Positions 1 to 12,400 of a stretch of DNA of 41,521 nucleotides are shown one piece after another. This DNA comes from UBA11222 sp030652895 (lineage in GTDB: Bacteria > Pseudomonadota > Alphaproteobacteria > UBA11222). The notes under the pieces are model-generated. The model was given only the letters and a program-made list of their open reading frames with translations, searched no databases and was not told the DNA's origin. A program made the position numbers and the translations under genes. The stretch is taken from the NCBI GenBank assembly GCA_038318895.1, contig JBBQCS010000017.1:1-41521 (forward strand), given 5' to 3'. Positions within the stretch are counted from its first letter, which is position 1, and the number at the start of each line of letters is the position of its first letter.

Positions 1-1490
<1,490 letters not shown>

Positions 1491-1494
<4 letters not shown>

Positions 1495-3494
1495 CCGCAA
1501 AGACCGAGCCGAAATTCCGGCTCACCCATGAGGAACTGATTGAGTTCTACCGGCAGATGCTGCGCATCCGGCGTTTCGAGGAGAAATGCGCCGAACTGTA
1601 CCAGGCGGAAAAAATTCGCGGCTTTCTTCATTTGGCAATTGGCGAGGAAGCCATCGCCACCGCCGTCATGCGGGTGCTGCGGCCGGACGATGCGATTGTC
1701 GCCACCTATCGCGAACATGGCCATGCGCTGGTGCGAGGCGTTCCGATGCACGCCATCATGGCGGAAATGTTTGGCAAGGCGTCGGGCTGTAGCGGCGGGC
1801 GCGGCGGCTCCATGCACCTGTTCGACAAGGCCACGCGGTTTTATGGCGGTAACGCCATTGTCGGTGGCGGCCTGCCGCTTGCGGTGGGCGCGGCGCTTGC
1901 CGACAAAATGCAGGGGCGTGACGGCGTTGCGGTTTGCTTCTTTGGCGAGGGTGCGGTGGCGGAGGGCGAATTCCACGAAAGCCTTAACCTGGCAGCGCTT
2001 TGGAAGTTGCCGGTGCTGTTCGTTTGCGAGAATAATCTTTACGCGATGGGAACCCGGCTCGATCTTTCTGAGTCGCAGCCGGACATTCACGTCAAGGCGC
2101 AAGGTTACAATATACCATCGGAAGCCATCGATGGGATGGATGTCGTGGCGCTCGCCGCCGCCGCCCATCGCGCCGTCGCGGCCATTCGCAATGGAGATGG
2201 CCCGTATTTCCTCGAATGCCGGACCTATCGCTTCCGCGCCCATTCCATGTTCGATCCGCAACTGTACCGTGACAAAGCCGAGGTCGAGGCCTGGAAAGCT
2301 AAAGATCCGCTGCTGCGGTTTCGTACCTGGCTGCACGATGCGCATCTCGTCCACGATGAAGCCTTGGAGGTTGTGGAGCAGGCGATTGATGCCGAGATAG
2401 AGGACGCCGTGCGTTTTGCCGAGGAAGCGCCCTGGGAGCCGGTCGAGACATTGACGGAGCATGTTTACGGAACAGCCCCGCAGAAACTGGCCGCGGTGTC
2501 GGTGGACAGCACCCCCGCGCAAGCGCTTACCTATCGTGACGCGGTGCGCGAGGGGTTGCGGGCGGCGTTCCTGCGCGACCCGCGCGTTTTCATGATGGGC
2601 GAAGATATTGGCAATTATGGCGGATGTTATGCCGTCTCGAAAGGGATGCTGGCGGAGTTTGGTCCCGACCGGATACGTGACACGCCGCTGTCCGAATCCG
2701 GTTTTGTCGGCGCAGGCGTCGGCGCTGCGTTGTCCGGCATGCTTCCCATTGTCGAGGTTATGACGGTCAATTTTTTCCTGCTGGCGCTGGATCAGATCGT
2801 CAACACTGCTGCCACTATCCGGCATATGTCCGGCGGCCAGTTTGGCGTTCCCTTGGTCGTGCGCATGGCGACGGGCGCTGGCCGTCAGCTCGCAGCACAG
2901 CATTCGCACAGTTTGGAAGGTTGGTTCGCCCATATTCCAGGACTCAAGGTGCTCGCCCCCGCGACGCACGAAGATGCTTACGGGATGCTCCTCTCGGCGC
3001 TGGAAGATCCGGATCCCGTGCTTATTTTTGAGCATGTGATGCTGTACAATGTAACAGGTGAGCTTCCGGCCAACCCCGGCCCGGTCGATATTTCGAAAGC
3101 CGCCATCCGCCGCCCGGGCAGCGATATAACGCTGATTACTTATGGCGGCTCGCTTCCCAAAACACTGGCGGCGGCGGACGAACTGGCCGCAGAAGGTATT
3201 AACGCCGAGGTGATCGATTTACGCGTTTTGCGTCCGCTTGATACGGCGACGATCGTCGCTTCGGTCGCCAAAACGCGGCGCGCTGTTATCGTTGATGAAG
3301 GCTGGCGCACCGGCAGCCTGTCGGCGGAAATTTTCGCCATCATTGTTGAGCAGGCGTTCTGGGAACTGGACGCGCCGATCCAGAGGGTCTGCGGCGCCGA
3401 AGTCCCCATACCCTATCCGCACCATCTTGAGGAGGCGGCGCTACCGCAGACGCCCGCCATCACCGCTGCGGCGCGAAAACTTATGGGCCGGTGA
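1491..3494 (+). CDS. Fused alpha-beta E1 subunit of a 2-oxoacid (pyruvate/acetoin-type) dehydrogenase
   Basis: The 667-residue product joins what are usually two proteins. Residues about 10-330 are the E1 alpha fold, with the thiamine diphosphate region beginning GEGAVAEGEF near residue 152 and ending in CENN. Residues about 345-667 are the E1 beta fold, starting at YRDAVREG and including MGEDIG, SESGFVGAGVG and a transketolase C-terminal domain with the conserved LRPLD segment. The enzyme decarboxylates a 2-oxoacid and passes the acyl group to the E2 lipoyl arm. The alpha part resembles pyruvate and acetoin dehydrogenase enzymes, so pyruvate is the likeliest substrate, but this is inferred. 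The start overlaps the upstream stop (ATGA) and the end overlaps the E2 start, so the four genes form one operon. No E3 gene lies nearby; the housekeeping dihydrolipoamide dehydrogenase presumably serves. Confidence 0.93.
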
Positions 3495-4771
3495 TGCACG
3501 AATTCCGCATGCCTTCCCTTGGCGCCGATATGGAGACGGGGACACTTGTTGAATGGCTGAAGAATCCGGGCGACGCCATATCGCGCGGCGACATCGTTGC
3601 AGTCGTGGAAACTGAAAAAGGCGCGATCGAAATCGAAATATTTGTGGCGGGCGTTCTTAACAAATGGCTGGTGCAGGAAGGCGAAACGGTTCCGGTTGGG
3701 ATGCCTCTCGCGCTCATTGCGGCAGAGGGAGAAGCGCCGGCGGCGTCACCAAAACCAGCGCCCACACCGCCATCGGACATCGTTACTAAAACGCCACCGT
3801 CGTCGTCACACACGCCAACCCCTGCGCCAACAATGGGGTTGCATACCGAAACCAAAAAGCCCGCGCCCCCCCCAGTAGCGCCACAGTCAAGGCCGGTGGT
3901 TCAGTCTGCGGCGGGAGACCGGATCAAGGCGTCGCCTGCCGCCCGCGCCTATGCGCGCGAGCATGGAATTGATCTTGCCGCACTTGCGCCAGGGACGCCT
4001 GGCGGGGCCATCCTGCGCGCCGATGCGGAACGCGGTGCGGGGGTGGTTCCGGCTCCTGTAACTCCGGTTGCTGCGCCCGTCCGCAAATCGAAGCCCGGAA
4101 TTGATTTTGACAGGATGCGTCATGCGATTGCCGCCGCCATGACGCGCTCAAAACGTGACATACCGCATTACTATCTCAGCACACAAATTAGTTTGCGCCG
4201 CGCAACGCAGTGGCTTTTGGACACGAACGGCAGCCGCAAGCCGGAGACCCGCCTGTTGATGAATGTGCTGTTTCTGAAAGCGGTGGCGCATGCCGCGAAA
4301 GCCTATCCCGCCTTCAACGGTTTCTATTCGAAGGATGGCTTTGCTCCGGCCGAGGGTGTTCATATCGGCCCGGCGATCGCCATACGCGGCGGCGGCCTGA
4401 TTGCCCCCGCCATCCATGATTGCGATCAGAAGACACTGGATGAGGTCATGGCCGCCCTGCGCGATCTTGTGTCGCGGGTGCGCGCGGGCTCGCTCAGAAG
4501 TTCTGAAATATCGGATCCGACACTTACCGTTACTGCGTTGGGAGAGCGTGGCGTTGATGCTGTTTTCGGCGTTATCTATCCGCCGCAGGTTGCGATTGTC
4601 GGATTTGGCGCGCCGCGCCTTTTTCCTGTCGCGCACGAGGATGGCGGATTGGTTGCCGAGACCGTTGTCAGCGCGACCCTTGCCGCAGACCACCGGGTGA
4701 CGGATGGCCGTCTCGGTGCACGGTTTCTGTCAGAAATTGCAGAAAAATTGCAGGAGCCAGAAAAGCTATGA
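3491..4771 (+). CDS. Dihydrolipoamide acyltransferase (E2)
   Basis: The product has the full E2 layout in about 426 residues. An N-terminal lipoyl domain carries the lipoylated lysine in ETEKGA (K43). A long Pro/Ala/Thr linker spans about 82-140, the E3/E1-binding domain starts at KASPAARAYA (about 146-178), and the acyltransferase core (about 205-426) ends with HRVTDG, the HxxxDG catalytic motif (H401, D405). It takes the acyl group from E1 and normally gives it to CoA. The start may be GTG 3491 or ATG 3494; both overlap the E1 stop and differ by one residue. The linker contains a run of eight cytosines (about 3866-3873), a possible slippage or sequencing-error point, although the frame is intact here. 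The downstream carrier protein raises the possibility that acyl groups also reach a carrier thiol. Confidence 0.92.
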   Translation: MMHEFRMPSLGADMETGTLVEWLKNPGDAISRGDIVAVVETEKGAIEIEIFVAGVLNKWLVQEGETVPVGMPLALIAAEGEAPAASPKPAPTPPSDIVTKTPPSSSHTPTPAPTMGLHTETKKPAPPPVAPQSRPVVQSAAGDRIKASPAARAYAREHGIDLAALAPGTPGGAILRADAERGAGVVPAPVTPVAAPVRKSKPGIDFDRMRHAIAAAMTRSKRDIPHYYLSTQISLRRATQWLLDTNGSRKPETRLLMNVLFLKAVAHAAKAYPAFNGFYSKDGFAPAEGVHIGPAIAIRGGGLIAPAIHDCDQKTLDEVMAALRDLVSRVRAGSLRSSEISDPTLTVTALGERGVDAVFGVIYPPQVAIVGFGAPRLFPVAHEDGGLVAETVVSATLAADHRVTDGRLGARFLSEIAEKLQEPEKL

Positions 4772-5016
4772 CGAAGGATGAAATTCTTGCACTGGTGTTC
4801 GCCGAACTTGAAAACGTAGCGCCAGGATGCGCGCCCGCAAACGCCGATCCGGGGGCCAACCTGCAGGATGAGCTGGATATCGATTCCATGGACTTTCTCA
4901 ATTTTGTCATCGCCATGCACGAGAGGCTCAACGTCGAAATTCCTGAAAGCGATTATCCGAAACTTGCTACGCTGAATGGCATCGTGGCGTATCTTCAGAA
5001 CAAGGCTCAGGGGTGA
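4768..5016 (+). CDS. Acyl carrier protein
   Basis: This 82-residue acidic protein has the carrier-protein signature DELDIDSMDF, with serine 40 as the expected phosphopantetheine site, and the usual four-helix length. It starts inside the stop of the E2 gene (ATGA overlap), so it is translated with the dehydrogenase subunits and not with a fatty acid synthase cluster. In the family, the serine-linked arm holds acyl thioesters. Its position after an acyl-CoA ligase, E1 and E2 suggests it receives or presents an acyl group made by these enzymes. That role is inference; no ketosynthase or holo-ACP synthase is visible in the window. A distant role in lipoate or fatty acid supply for the complex is an alternative. 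Confidence 0.88.
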   Translation: MTKDEILALVFAELENVAPGCAPANADPGANLQDELDIDSMDFLNFVIAMHERLNVEIPESDYPKLATLNGIVAYLQNKAQG

Positions 5017-5062
5017 TAACTGCTCTGGCGCGAAGTCAAATGGCTTTAAAATTTCATCCGCC

Positions 5063-5096
5063 GATTGAAGGCAGACCTTCATCACGGATTATTTTT
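5063..5096 (+). terminator. Weak terminator-like hairpin after the ACP gene
   Basis: GAAGG and CCTTC enclose a CAGA loop and extend by three further pairs past one bulged T (5063-5083). Five T residues follow at 5092-5096, about eight bases beyond the stem. The stem is short and the T-run offset, so termination here would be inefficient. Confidence 0.3.
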
Positions 5097-5100
5097 CCCA

Positions 5101-5132
5101 TTGACGCATTACTGCGGAAGGTGTGCTATAAG
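5101..5132 (+). promoter_or_regulatory. Possible sigma-70 promoter with extended -10
   Basis: TTGACG at 5101-5106 matches the -35 consensus at five of six positions. TATAAG at 5127-5132 is preceded by TGC, giving an extended -10. The 20-base spacer is longer than ideal, so the extended -10 would have to carry recognition. It would transcribe toward the Usp gene. Confidence 0.35.
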
Positions 5133-5199
5133 ATGTTGGGATGCCGGCGTTTACGCAGAAAATAAATCTGGCGAACAGTGGAACCATCTCCCGTCAAAC

Positions 5200-5213
5200 T
5201 TGATTGAAGTCAA
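5200..5213 (+). promoter_or_regulatory. FixK/FNR-type binding box
   Basis: TTGATTGAAGTCAA matches the FNR/FixK consensus TTGAY-N4-RTCAA at every defined position. Its centre (5206.5) lies 41.5 bases upstream of a predicted start site near 5248, and TATACA at 5236-5241 falls exactly where the -10 should be. This is the geometry of a class II FNR/CRP-family activated promoter. It points toward the Usp and glucan synthase operon, implying induction at low oxygen. The regulator gene is not in the window. Confidence 0.68.
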
Positions 5214-5235
5214 TGTTGACGAAGACTCATCTGTT

Positions 5236-5241
5236 TATACA
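5236..5241 (+). promoter_or_regulatory. -10 element of the FixK/FNR-dependent promoter
   Basis: TATACA matches TATAAT at four of six positions and sits -12 to -7 from the start site predicted by the FixK/FNR box. No good -35 hexamer lies upstream at normal spacing, as expected for a class II activated promoter. Confidence 0.5.
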
Positions 5242-5265
5242 TAATATTTTGGACTGTCCGGGAAT

Positions 5266-5364
5266 ATGAAGAACCTTCTGGAGCGCAAGCTCTGGGAGGA
5301 TGAGAATATGCGCCTTTCTCAAAGCCTTCTCTCATGTTTCCAGCGTTCCAGCGGTGCATATTAA
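5266..5364 (+). CDS. Possible 32-residue leader ORF
   Basis: An ATG at 5266 opens a 32-codon frame ending in TAA at 5362-5364, inside the predicted leader of the Usp transcript and upstream of its start. The peptide is charged at its N-terminus and resembles nothing I recognise. The bases before it (CCGGGAAT) make a poor ribosome site. It may be chance; position is the only argument for it. Confidence 0.2.
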   Translation: MKNLLERKLWEDENMRLSQSLLSCFQRSSGAY

Positions 5365-5410
5365 GCGATGCATACCTAACATTATCAAATTTTTATGGGG
5401 AGGACATGTC

Positions 5411-6436
5411 ATGGAGAACTCTACCGTTTCCCGGCAGCACAATGCGCTCGCCAGTCCAGTAATTGCTCCGGGCCGCGTTGTGGCCTGTCTCGACAGATCC
5501 AGACTGTCCCAGCAGGTCGCGCAGCATGCGTTGGCCATTGCGGGCGCCCTCAGCGTGCCGGTTACGCTCCTCCAGGTTCTCGAAGCGGGGCCGGCGGGCG
5601 CGACGCGGGCGGACCCGCTTGAATGGGACATCCGCCGCCACGAGGCGCGCTCCACCATCGAGCCGCTTGCCGCCAGTCTAAGCGATGACAAAGGTTCTGT
5701 CGATGCGGAGATCGTCGAGGGGCATGCGGCGGAACAGATTTGCCTCTGGGCCGCAGATCGCGCGGCCGAGCTTATCGTCCTGGGCGCGCATGGCGAGGGC
5801 AGGCTGACCGATGATGGACTTGGCAACACGGCGCGCAATGTCCTTGATCGGGCCACGGGTTCGGTGCTGTTGGTGCCCGCCTTGGGCGTTTCTGGCACAA
5901 CTGGGCGCGAGATGCGCTATCGGCGGCTCATGGTTCCAGTGGACGGTTCGTCACGGGCTGAGAGCGTCATACCCTATGCCGTTCGCCTGGCGCAAGCCGT
6001 GCAGGCCGAACTTCTGATCGCATATGTCATTCCGGTTCCAGAAATGATCGAATCCGGACCACTTGAAGCCGAGGATATTGAACTGCGCGAGTGCGTGGTG
6101 CGCCGCAACGAGCGGGTCGCAAAGGACTATCTAGACCGTCTGCGTGGCCGTATCGCATGCGTTGGGCTTCGAGTACGCACCATGGTGCTGCGCGATGACG
6201 ATGTTCGCAGCCGGCTTTCGCGGCTTATCACCGACGAAAAGGTCGATCTGGTCATTCTTTCCGCACATGGCCAAAGCGGCCGTACCGATGCGCCTTATGG
6301 AAGCGTGACCGCGCATCTGATCGGCCACTCATCGGTTCCGCTGCTGATTGTTCGTGACCGTCTGACGGCAGCGGCGCAACTCGGCGATATCCCAAATTTT
6401 GCAGGCGCTAAACTCGCAAACATGTACGTTCAGTGA
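5411..6436 (+). CDS. Tandem-domain universal stress protein (UspA family)
   Basis: The start is placed at ATG 5411, which has GGGGAGGA upstream; the open frame extends back to 5300 but that part lacks Usp character. The 341-residue protein holds two UspA folds. The first (about 15-160) ends with LGAHGEG...GNTARNVL. The second (about 170-325) has VPVDGSSRAE and the nucleotide-binding pattern GQSGRTDAPYGS. Tandem Usp proteins are cytosolic, ATP-binding stress and survival factors, often induced at low oxygen. The FixK/FNR box upstream fits that. Its stop overlaps the GTG start of the cyclic glucan synthase gene (GTGA at 6433), so both are probably translated from one message. The particular stress function is not deducible from sequence. 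Confidence 0.9.
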   Translation: MENSTVSRQHNALASPVIAPGRVVACLDRSRLSQQVAQHALAIAGALSVPVTLLQVLEAGPAGATRADPLEWDIRRHEARSTIEPLAASLSDDKGSVDAEIVEGHAAEQICLWAADRAAELIVLGAHGEGRLTDDGLGNTARNVLDRATGSVLLVPALGVSGTTGREMRYRRLMVPVDGSSRAESVIPYAVRLAQAVQAELLIAYVIPVPEMIESGPLEAEDIELRECVVRRNERVAKDYLDRLRGRIACVGLRVRTMVLRDDDVRSRLSRLITDEKVDLVILSAHGQSGRTDAPYGSVTAHLIGHSSVPLLIVRDRLTAAAQLGDIPNFAGAKLANMYVQ

Positions 6437-9400
6437 ACGCACCAACACCAGAGCATATTGTTGGTCAGCTCGAAGCTGCCGCCTGCGAGTTATCGAAGCG
6501 TCACGCGGTTTCAGGGTGCGATCCAGACCCGTTTCCGGCATGGGCGGAACTTCATAGGTTGCCACAATGGCTGGAGCGCGCGCGTGACGCCGCGGTTCAG
6601 GCCGATCCCGACGCCACCAAAGCGGCCGAGTGGCTTCTTGACAATGACTATCAGGTGGAGCGTGCCGTGCGGCAGATCGAGGAAGGTCTGCCTGCAAAGT
6701 TTTATCAGAACCTGCACAGTCTTACGACGGCTGAAGAAAAAGGATTGCCGCGTGTTTTCGTAGTCGCGCATGGGCTGCTGCAAGCATCGCGTCTGCAGCT
6801 GTCTCTCTCAAGCGCCGTGCAGTTTGTGCGCGCCTATCAGGAGACGGCGCCATTAACGATCGCAGAGCTTTGGGCGTTCCCGACAATGCTTCGTCTGGCG
6901 TGCCTGGAAATCCTGGTCGCCGCGTTTGCGCGGCTGTTCCCGGATGTGGCGCCCCCTTTTGCGCCAAGTCATTGCGCAGTCTGCGTGGGACCATTCGATG
7001 ACACCGAGAGCGTTGCGCGCGCCATTGCCAATCTCGGCGTAATCGCATCCATTCAATGGAAGGATTTCTTCGAGAGCACCAGCCAGGTCGAAGCGATCCT
7101 TCGGCGCGATCCCGCAAAAGTCTATCCGCGCATGGATTTCGAAACGCGCGACCGCTACCGCCAGGGTGTCGAGGTGCTGGCGCGCGGATCCCGCCAATCC
7201 GAATGGGCGGTGGCGGGGGCATTACTTGCGCAATCATCTGCGTCCAGCGCCGAACCGCCGCGCGACCATGTGGGCTATTGGCTTCTGGGCGATGGCCGTA
7301 AAACGTTCGAGACAGCGCTTAAATATCGTCCGCCGCCGATGGTTAGATGCCGCCAGTGGTTTATGCGCCACGCCGGACCGCTTTATCTTGCCGCAATCTT
7401 GGCCGCTGGTCTAGGCGGGCTTATTCTACCCGCATTTTATCTGTGGGGGGTTGGCGCGTCACCGGCATTGTGGGTCCTGGGCATCGCGCTGACGCTGCTG
7501 CCCGCCTGGGGGCTTGGTTTAACGCTGGCGCACTGGATCGTGACGCTGATCGTCCCGCCCCGAATTCTGCCCAAACTGGATTTCACAAAAGCTGTTCCGC
7601 CCGATTGCGCCACTACCGTTGTCATGCCGGTGCTTGTCGCCAGCCCGTCGGAGGTTCCCGGGTTACTCGACCGGCTGGAAGCGCACCGGCTGACAAATCC
7701 GGACCCATCGTTGCAGTTCGCGCTTCTCAGCGATCTTGCGGATGGCCCGCAAGAGCGGATGCCGGGCGATACGGAGGTCGAGGAGGCGCTGATCGACGGT
7801 ATCAGGCAGCTTAACAACCGCTATCGGCAAGGGAGCCTTGAGCCATTTCACCTGCTGCACCGTCCACGGCGTTACAACCCGTCTGAAGGATGCTGGATGG
7901 GGTGGGAGCGCAAGCGCGGCAAGCTGGAGCAATTCAATGATTTCGTGCTCAGCGGGGATGCGTCCGCCTATTGCGTGCACGAAGGCGATCTGGACGCACT
8001 GCGCGCTATCCGTTTTGTCGTGACCGTGGATGCCGACACGATTCTTCCCCCCGGATCTGTCAGCCGCCTGGCCGGTGCGCTGGCCCACCCGCTGAACAAA
8101 GCAGAGTTTGACGCGACCAGTGGCCGTGTGCGGTCCGGTTATACGATCATACAGCCAAGGGTGGAAATCTCACCAGTCAGCGGCGGCGGCTCCCTCTTCA
8201 CCCGGCTCTATGCGGGGGATACGGCTATCGACATCTACTCGCGCGCCGTATCCGATGTGTATCAGGATCTTTTTGGCTCGGGGATCTTCGTTGGCAAGGG
8301 TATCTATGAGGTCGCGTCCTTCCATCGCAGTCTACAGGGGCGTACGCCCGAAAACGCGCTGCTGAGCCACGACCTTTTCGAGGGGGTTCACGGCTGCGCC
8401 GCGCTGGCTAGCGACATCATCCTGTATGAGGGCTTTCCGTCTGACTACCGCGAATATATCCGGCGCTGGCACCGTTGGGTCCGCGGCGACTGGCAGCTAC
8501 TGCCCTGGCTCGGGGGGAAGGTTCCAGGACCGAATGATGTGCGTGTGGCGAACCGGCTATCCTGGCTGGACCGCTGGAAAATCATTGAAAATTTCCGCCG
8601 CAGCCTGAACCCCTTCAGTCTGGTTTTGCTGGCGGCCGCAGGCTGGTTCGTGTTGCCGGGAAGCCCCTGGGTCTGGACCGTCCTGGCGCTGGCGGCGCCC
8701 GGTGCGTTTGTGTTCACGGAACTGGTCACCGGGCTTGCTCGGGGGCGGCGGCGCGGGGCTGTGCGCAGTCTGCTGGGCCGTCTCTCGGACCATATCGGGC
8801 GCTGGTTTCTGGCCGTCACCTTTCTGGTCCAGGATGCGGCAGTCGCGCTGGATGCGATCCTGCGCACACTCTGGCGGCTATATGTGTCACGGCGCAATTT
8901 TCTCATATGGACATCCGCCGCCCATATGGCGGCGCGTTTCAGGATGCAGGATGCGCCGGCGGATCACTGGCGTGAAATGTGGATATCCCCGGCGCTGTCC
9001 GTTGGGTTCGCAACCGCGTTAGCCATTGTGAACCCGATTGCGCTTCTACCGGCGGCGCCCCTGCTTTTGTTGTGGCTGGCGGCGCCTGAAATCGCTGCCC
9101 GGATCAGCCGCCCTCGGGGACGGGAGACTGAACAGCTCGGGCCGACGGATCGCGCCTTTCTGCGCCGCATTGCGCGCCGCACCTGGTTGTACTTCGAGAC
9201 GTTCGTTGGCCCCGATGATCATTGGCTTCCCCCGGACAATTTCCAGGAAGAGCCGCATGCCGAGATTGCCCACCGCACATCGCCAACCAATATCGGCATG
9301 ATGTTCCTGTCTTCGTTGACTGCCTGGGATCTGGGATATGTGGATCTGGGTGATTTAACAGCGCGCCTGCGCAATGGCCTCGACTCACTCGATCGGCTGG

Positions 9401-12400
9401 AACACTATCGGGGACACATTCTCAATTGGTATGACACACGCAGCCTGAAGCCGCTTGAGCCGCGTTATGTCTCGACGGTAGACAGCGGGAATCTGGCGGT
9501 TAGCCTTATAGCGGTGAAAGAGGGCTGTCTCGATGCGGTGCGCGGCCCTGTGTTGCGCCGCGAACTTTGGGATGGGTTTGCGGACACGGTCGATCTCTTG
9601 AGTCAGGCGCTGAAAGCGGCCTCTATCGACGAGACTGCGGAATTGCGCGCGCACTTAAAGGCGATGGCCGCAAGCGGATTGCAGGCGACGGAGGATGCGG
9701 CGACATGGGGCGTGATCCTTGACGATTTGTGCGAGCGCGAATATCCCGCGATTAAAGCGGAAATTGCAAAGGCCATCGCTCCGCCGAACGGGCCGTCGCT
9801 GGAGGCGCTACGTGAAATACACATCTGGCTGGAGCGGGTACATCACCACCTGATCAGCATGCGGCGCACGGTCGACACCTTGTTGCCGTGGCTGGGCTTG
9901 ATCCAGGCGCCGCCGCCCGCGTGCGCAGAACTGGCGGACAAAATTCGTACGCTTCTTTCGCCCGCAATGCCTTTGGCGGAATTGGACGCGCGCTGCGCCA
10001 GCGCCCGCAGTTCCCTGGCGGTCTTTGGCGTGTCTACGCACACTGGCAAAATTGCGCAATGGCTGCGCGATATGGAGGACGCCCTTGATCGGGGCGCCCG
10101 CGCGCAAGGCGAGCTGCTGGAAGCTGTTAATGAAGTGAAGAGGAGATGCGAGGCGAAGGCGTTCGAGATGGACTTCCGTCTGCTCTTCGATGAAGACAGC
10201 CGATTGTTCCATATCGGGTACAATGTCAGTTCTGACCGGATCGATCCGCATCATTATGATCTTCTTGCGACCGAGGCGCGTCTGGCCAGCTTCTTCGCCA
10301 TCGCCAAGGGAGACGTTCTGCCCGAACACTGGCTTTTCCTTGGACGCCCGATCGTACGTGCACCAGAGGGACTTACATTGGTTTCCTGGAGCGGGTCGAT
10401 GTTTGAATATCTGATGCCTACAATTCTGCTGCGCAGCGAGCCGGACACGCTTCTTGGGCAGAGCGACCGCACCGCCGTCGACGTGCAGCGCAGCTATGGC
10501 GAGACACTCGGTATTCCCTGGGGCATATCCGAATCCGCCTTCGCGGCACAGGACCCGGAGCATAATTACCGGTATAGTGCTTTCGGCGTTCCCAGCCTGG
10601 GTCTGCGCCGCGGCCTCACCCGCGACCAGGTGGTGGCGCCCTATGCGACATCACTTGCGCTTGCGGTCAGGCCCGGTCTGGCGGTCCGGAATTTGCGGAG
10701 ACTGGAGCGTCTGGGGGTGTCGGGCCGGTATGGTTTTCATGATTCCGCGGACTTCACTCCCGCGCGGGTGACGGCAGGCAGCGACTTCACACCCGTGCGC
10801 GCCTATATGGCGCACCATCAGGGCATGACCCTGGCGGCCATCGGCAATGCCCTGGGTGATGACATTCTGGTGCGCCGGTTCCATGCCGATCCCCGCATGC
10901 GGGCAATAGAACTTCTGCTTCAGGAGCGCGTACCATGGGAGTTTCCCCGTGAGCTTACCCGTGAAACGGAGCGCGAAGCGCCCATCCCGCGGATGCCTCC
11001 CAGCGCCGCTCCACATGCGTGGGTTCCGCGGACAGCGGGCAGTTTTCCACAAATGCACACGCTGGGTAACGGCCGCCTTGCGAGTTGGATCACGGCCACG
11101 GGTGGTGGTGGTTTGCTATGGCGCGGGCATGCGTTAACCCGCTGGCAACCCGACCCCACAAGCGATGGCCATGGACTGTGGATCTATGTGCGCGACGAGG
11201 ATAATGGCGCCGTCTGGTCCGCCGGGCACCAGCCCACCGGCGCCACACCAATGAACGCGCGGGTTATCTTCCATCCGCATATGGCGGAATTTCACCGCCG
11301 GGATGATGGCGTCGGAATCACGATGGAGGTGGCGGTTGCGCCCAGTGATGATCTGGAGATTCGCCGGATCACGGTTCTGAACGAAAGCGGGCGCGCCCGC
11401 ACACTTCGCTTCACCAGCTATGGTGAGGTTGTTCTGGCGCCGCCGCTCGAAGACGAACGTCACCCCGCGTTCAGCAAGCTTTTTGTGGGCAGCGAGCACC
11501 TGCCCGACATAGACGGGTTGCTCTTTACTCGCCGGGCGCGCGAGCCGGGCGACAAGCCACCGGTTCTCCTGCACAGGGTAGTTGGCGTTACGCCAACCAC
11601 TAAGATCGCAGGTTTCGAAACCGACCGGCGGTCCTTTATTGGCCGCAACCGCAGTACGCGTCTTCCGTTGGGCGTCGTCAAGGGGTTGACGGGAAAGACG
11701 GGCTGGACGCTTGATCCGGTTATGTCCCTTCAGGTGCGTCTCGAGCTTGAACCCCATGAACGGCGCGAGTTTGCATTCGTCACGCTAGCGGCGGGTTCGC
11801 GTGAGTCGGTGCTGGAACTGGCCGAGCGGTATGCGACGCTGTCGTCACTTGACTGGACGTTCGGCAACGCGGCTGTCGAAGCAGCGCGCGAAGCGCACCG
11901 GCTGGGGCTCGAACCCGCGCGGCTGCCGGAACTCCAGATGCTTTCCTCGCTTATGCTGCTGCAACATCCTGTATTGCGTGCCGCGCCAGATGTGATCGCC
12001 GCCAACCAGCTTGGTCAGCCGGATCTCTGGCCGCTAGGTATCTCCGGCGATCATCCGATCCTTGCGCTTCGCATAAGTGATCCAAACGAAACGGACCTTC
12101 TGCGTTTGCTGGTGCGCGCGCATCAACTCTGGCGCCGCCGTGGAATCCATTTTGACCTTGTCGTTCTGCGCACGGGCGCGTCCAGCTATATGGACATGCT
12201 TCGTGATCGCATTCTTGCACTGCTGCGTGACGTTGGCGAGCCGGATCAGCTTGGCCGTAACGGTGGCATTCATCTGGTCGCCGCCGATCAGGCCGGCGAG
12301 GAGCGCGTCCGTCTTGTGGAATCGGTTGCGCATATTGTCCTGGACGCACAGCAAGACACGCTGGGCCCGCTGCTTGCACGCGCCCTGGAGCAACGCGGAA

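Larger units (their letters stand above)
5017..5410. other. Regulatory intergenic region and 5' leader between the ACP and Usp genes
   Basis: This 394-base stretch has no convincing full-size gene. It holds a weak terminator-like hairpin (5063-5083), a possible sigma-70 promoter (5101-5132), a FixK/FNR-type box (5200-5213) with a spaced -10 (5236-5241), and a 32-codon reading frame (5266-5364). The predicted FNR-dependent transcript would have a leader of about 160 bases before the Usp start, including a small GCAA-loop hairpin (GAGC/GCTC, about 5282-5293). Confidence 0.6.

Noticed and set aside
5300..5410. N-terminal extension of the first Usp protein
   Set aside because: The extra residues lack Usp similarity, and ATG 5411 has a strong GGGGAGGA site upstream.
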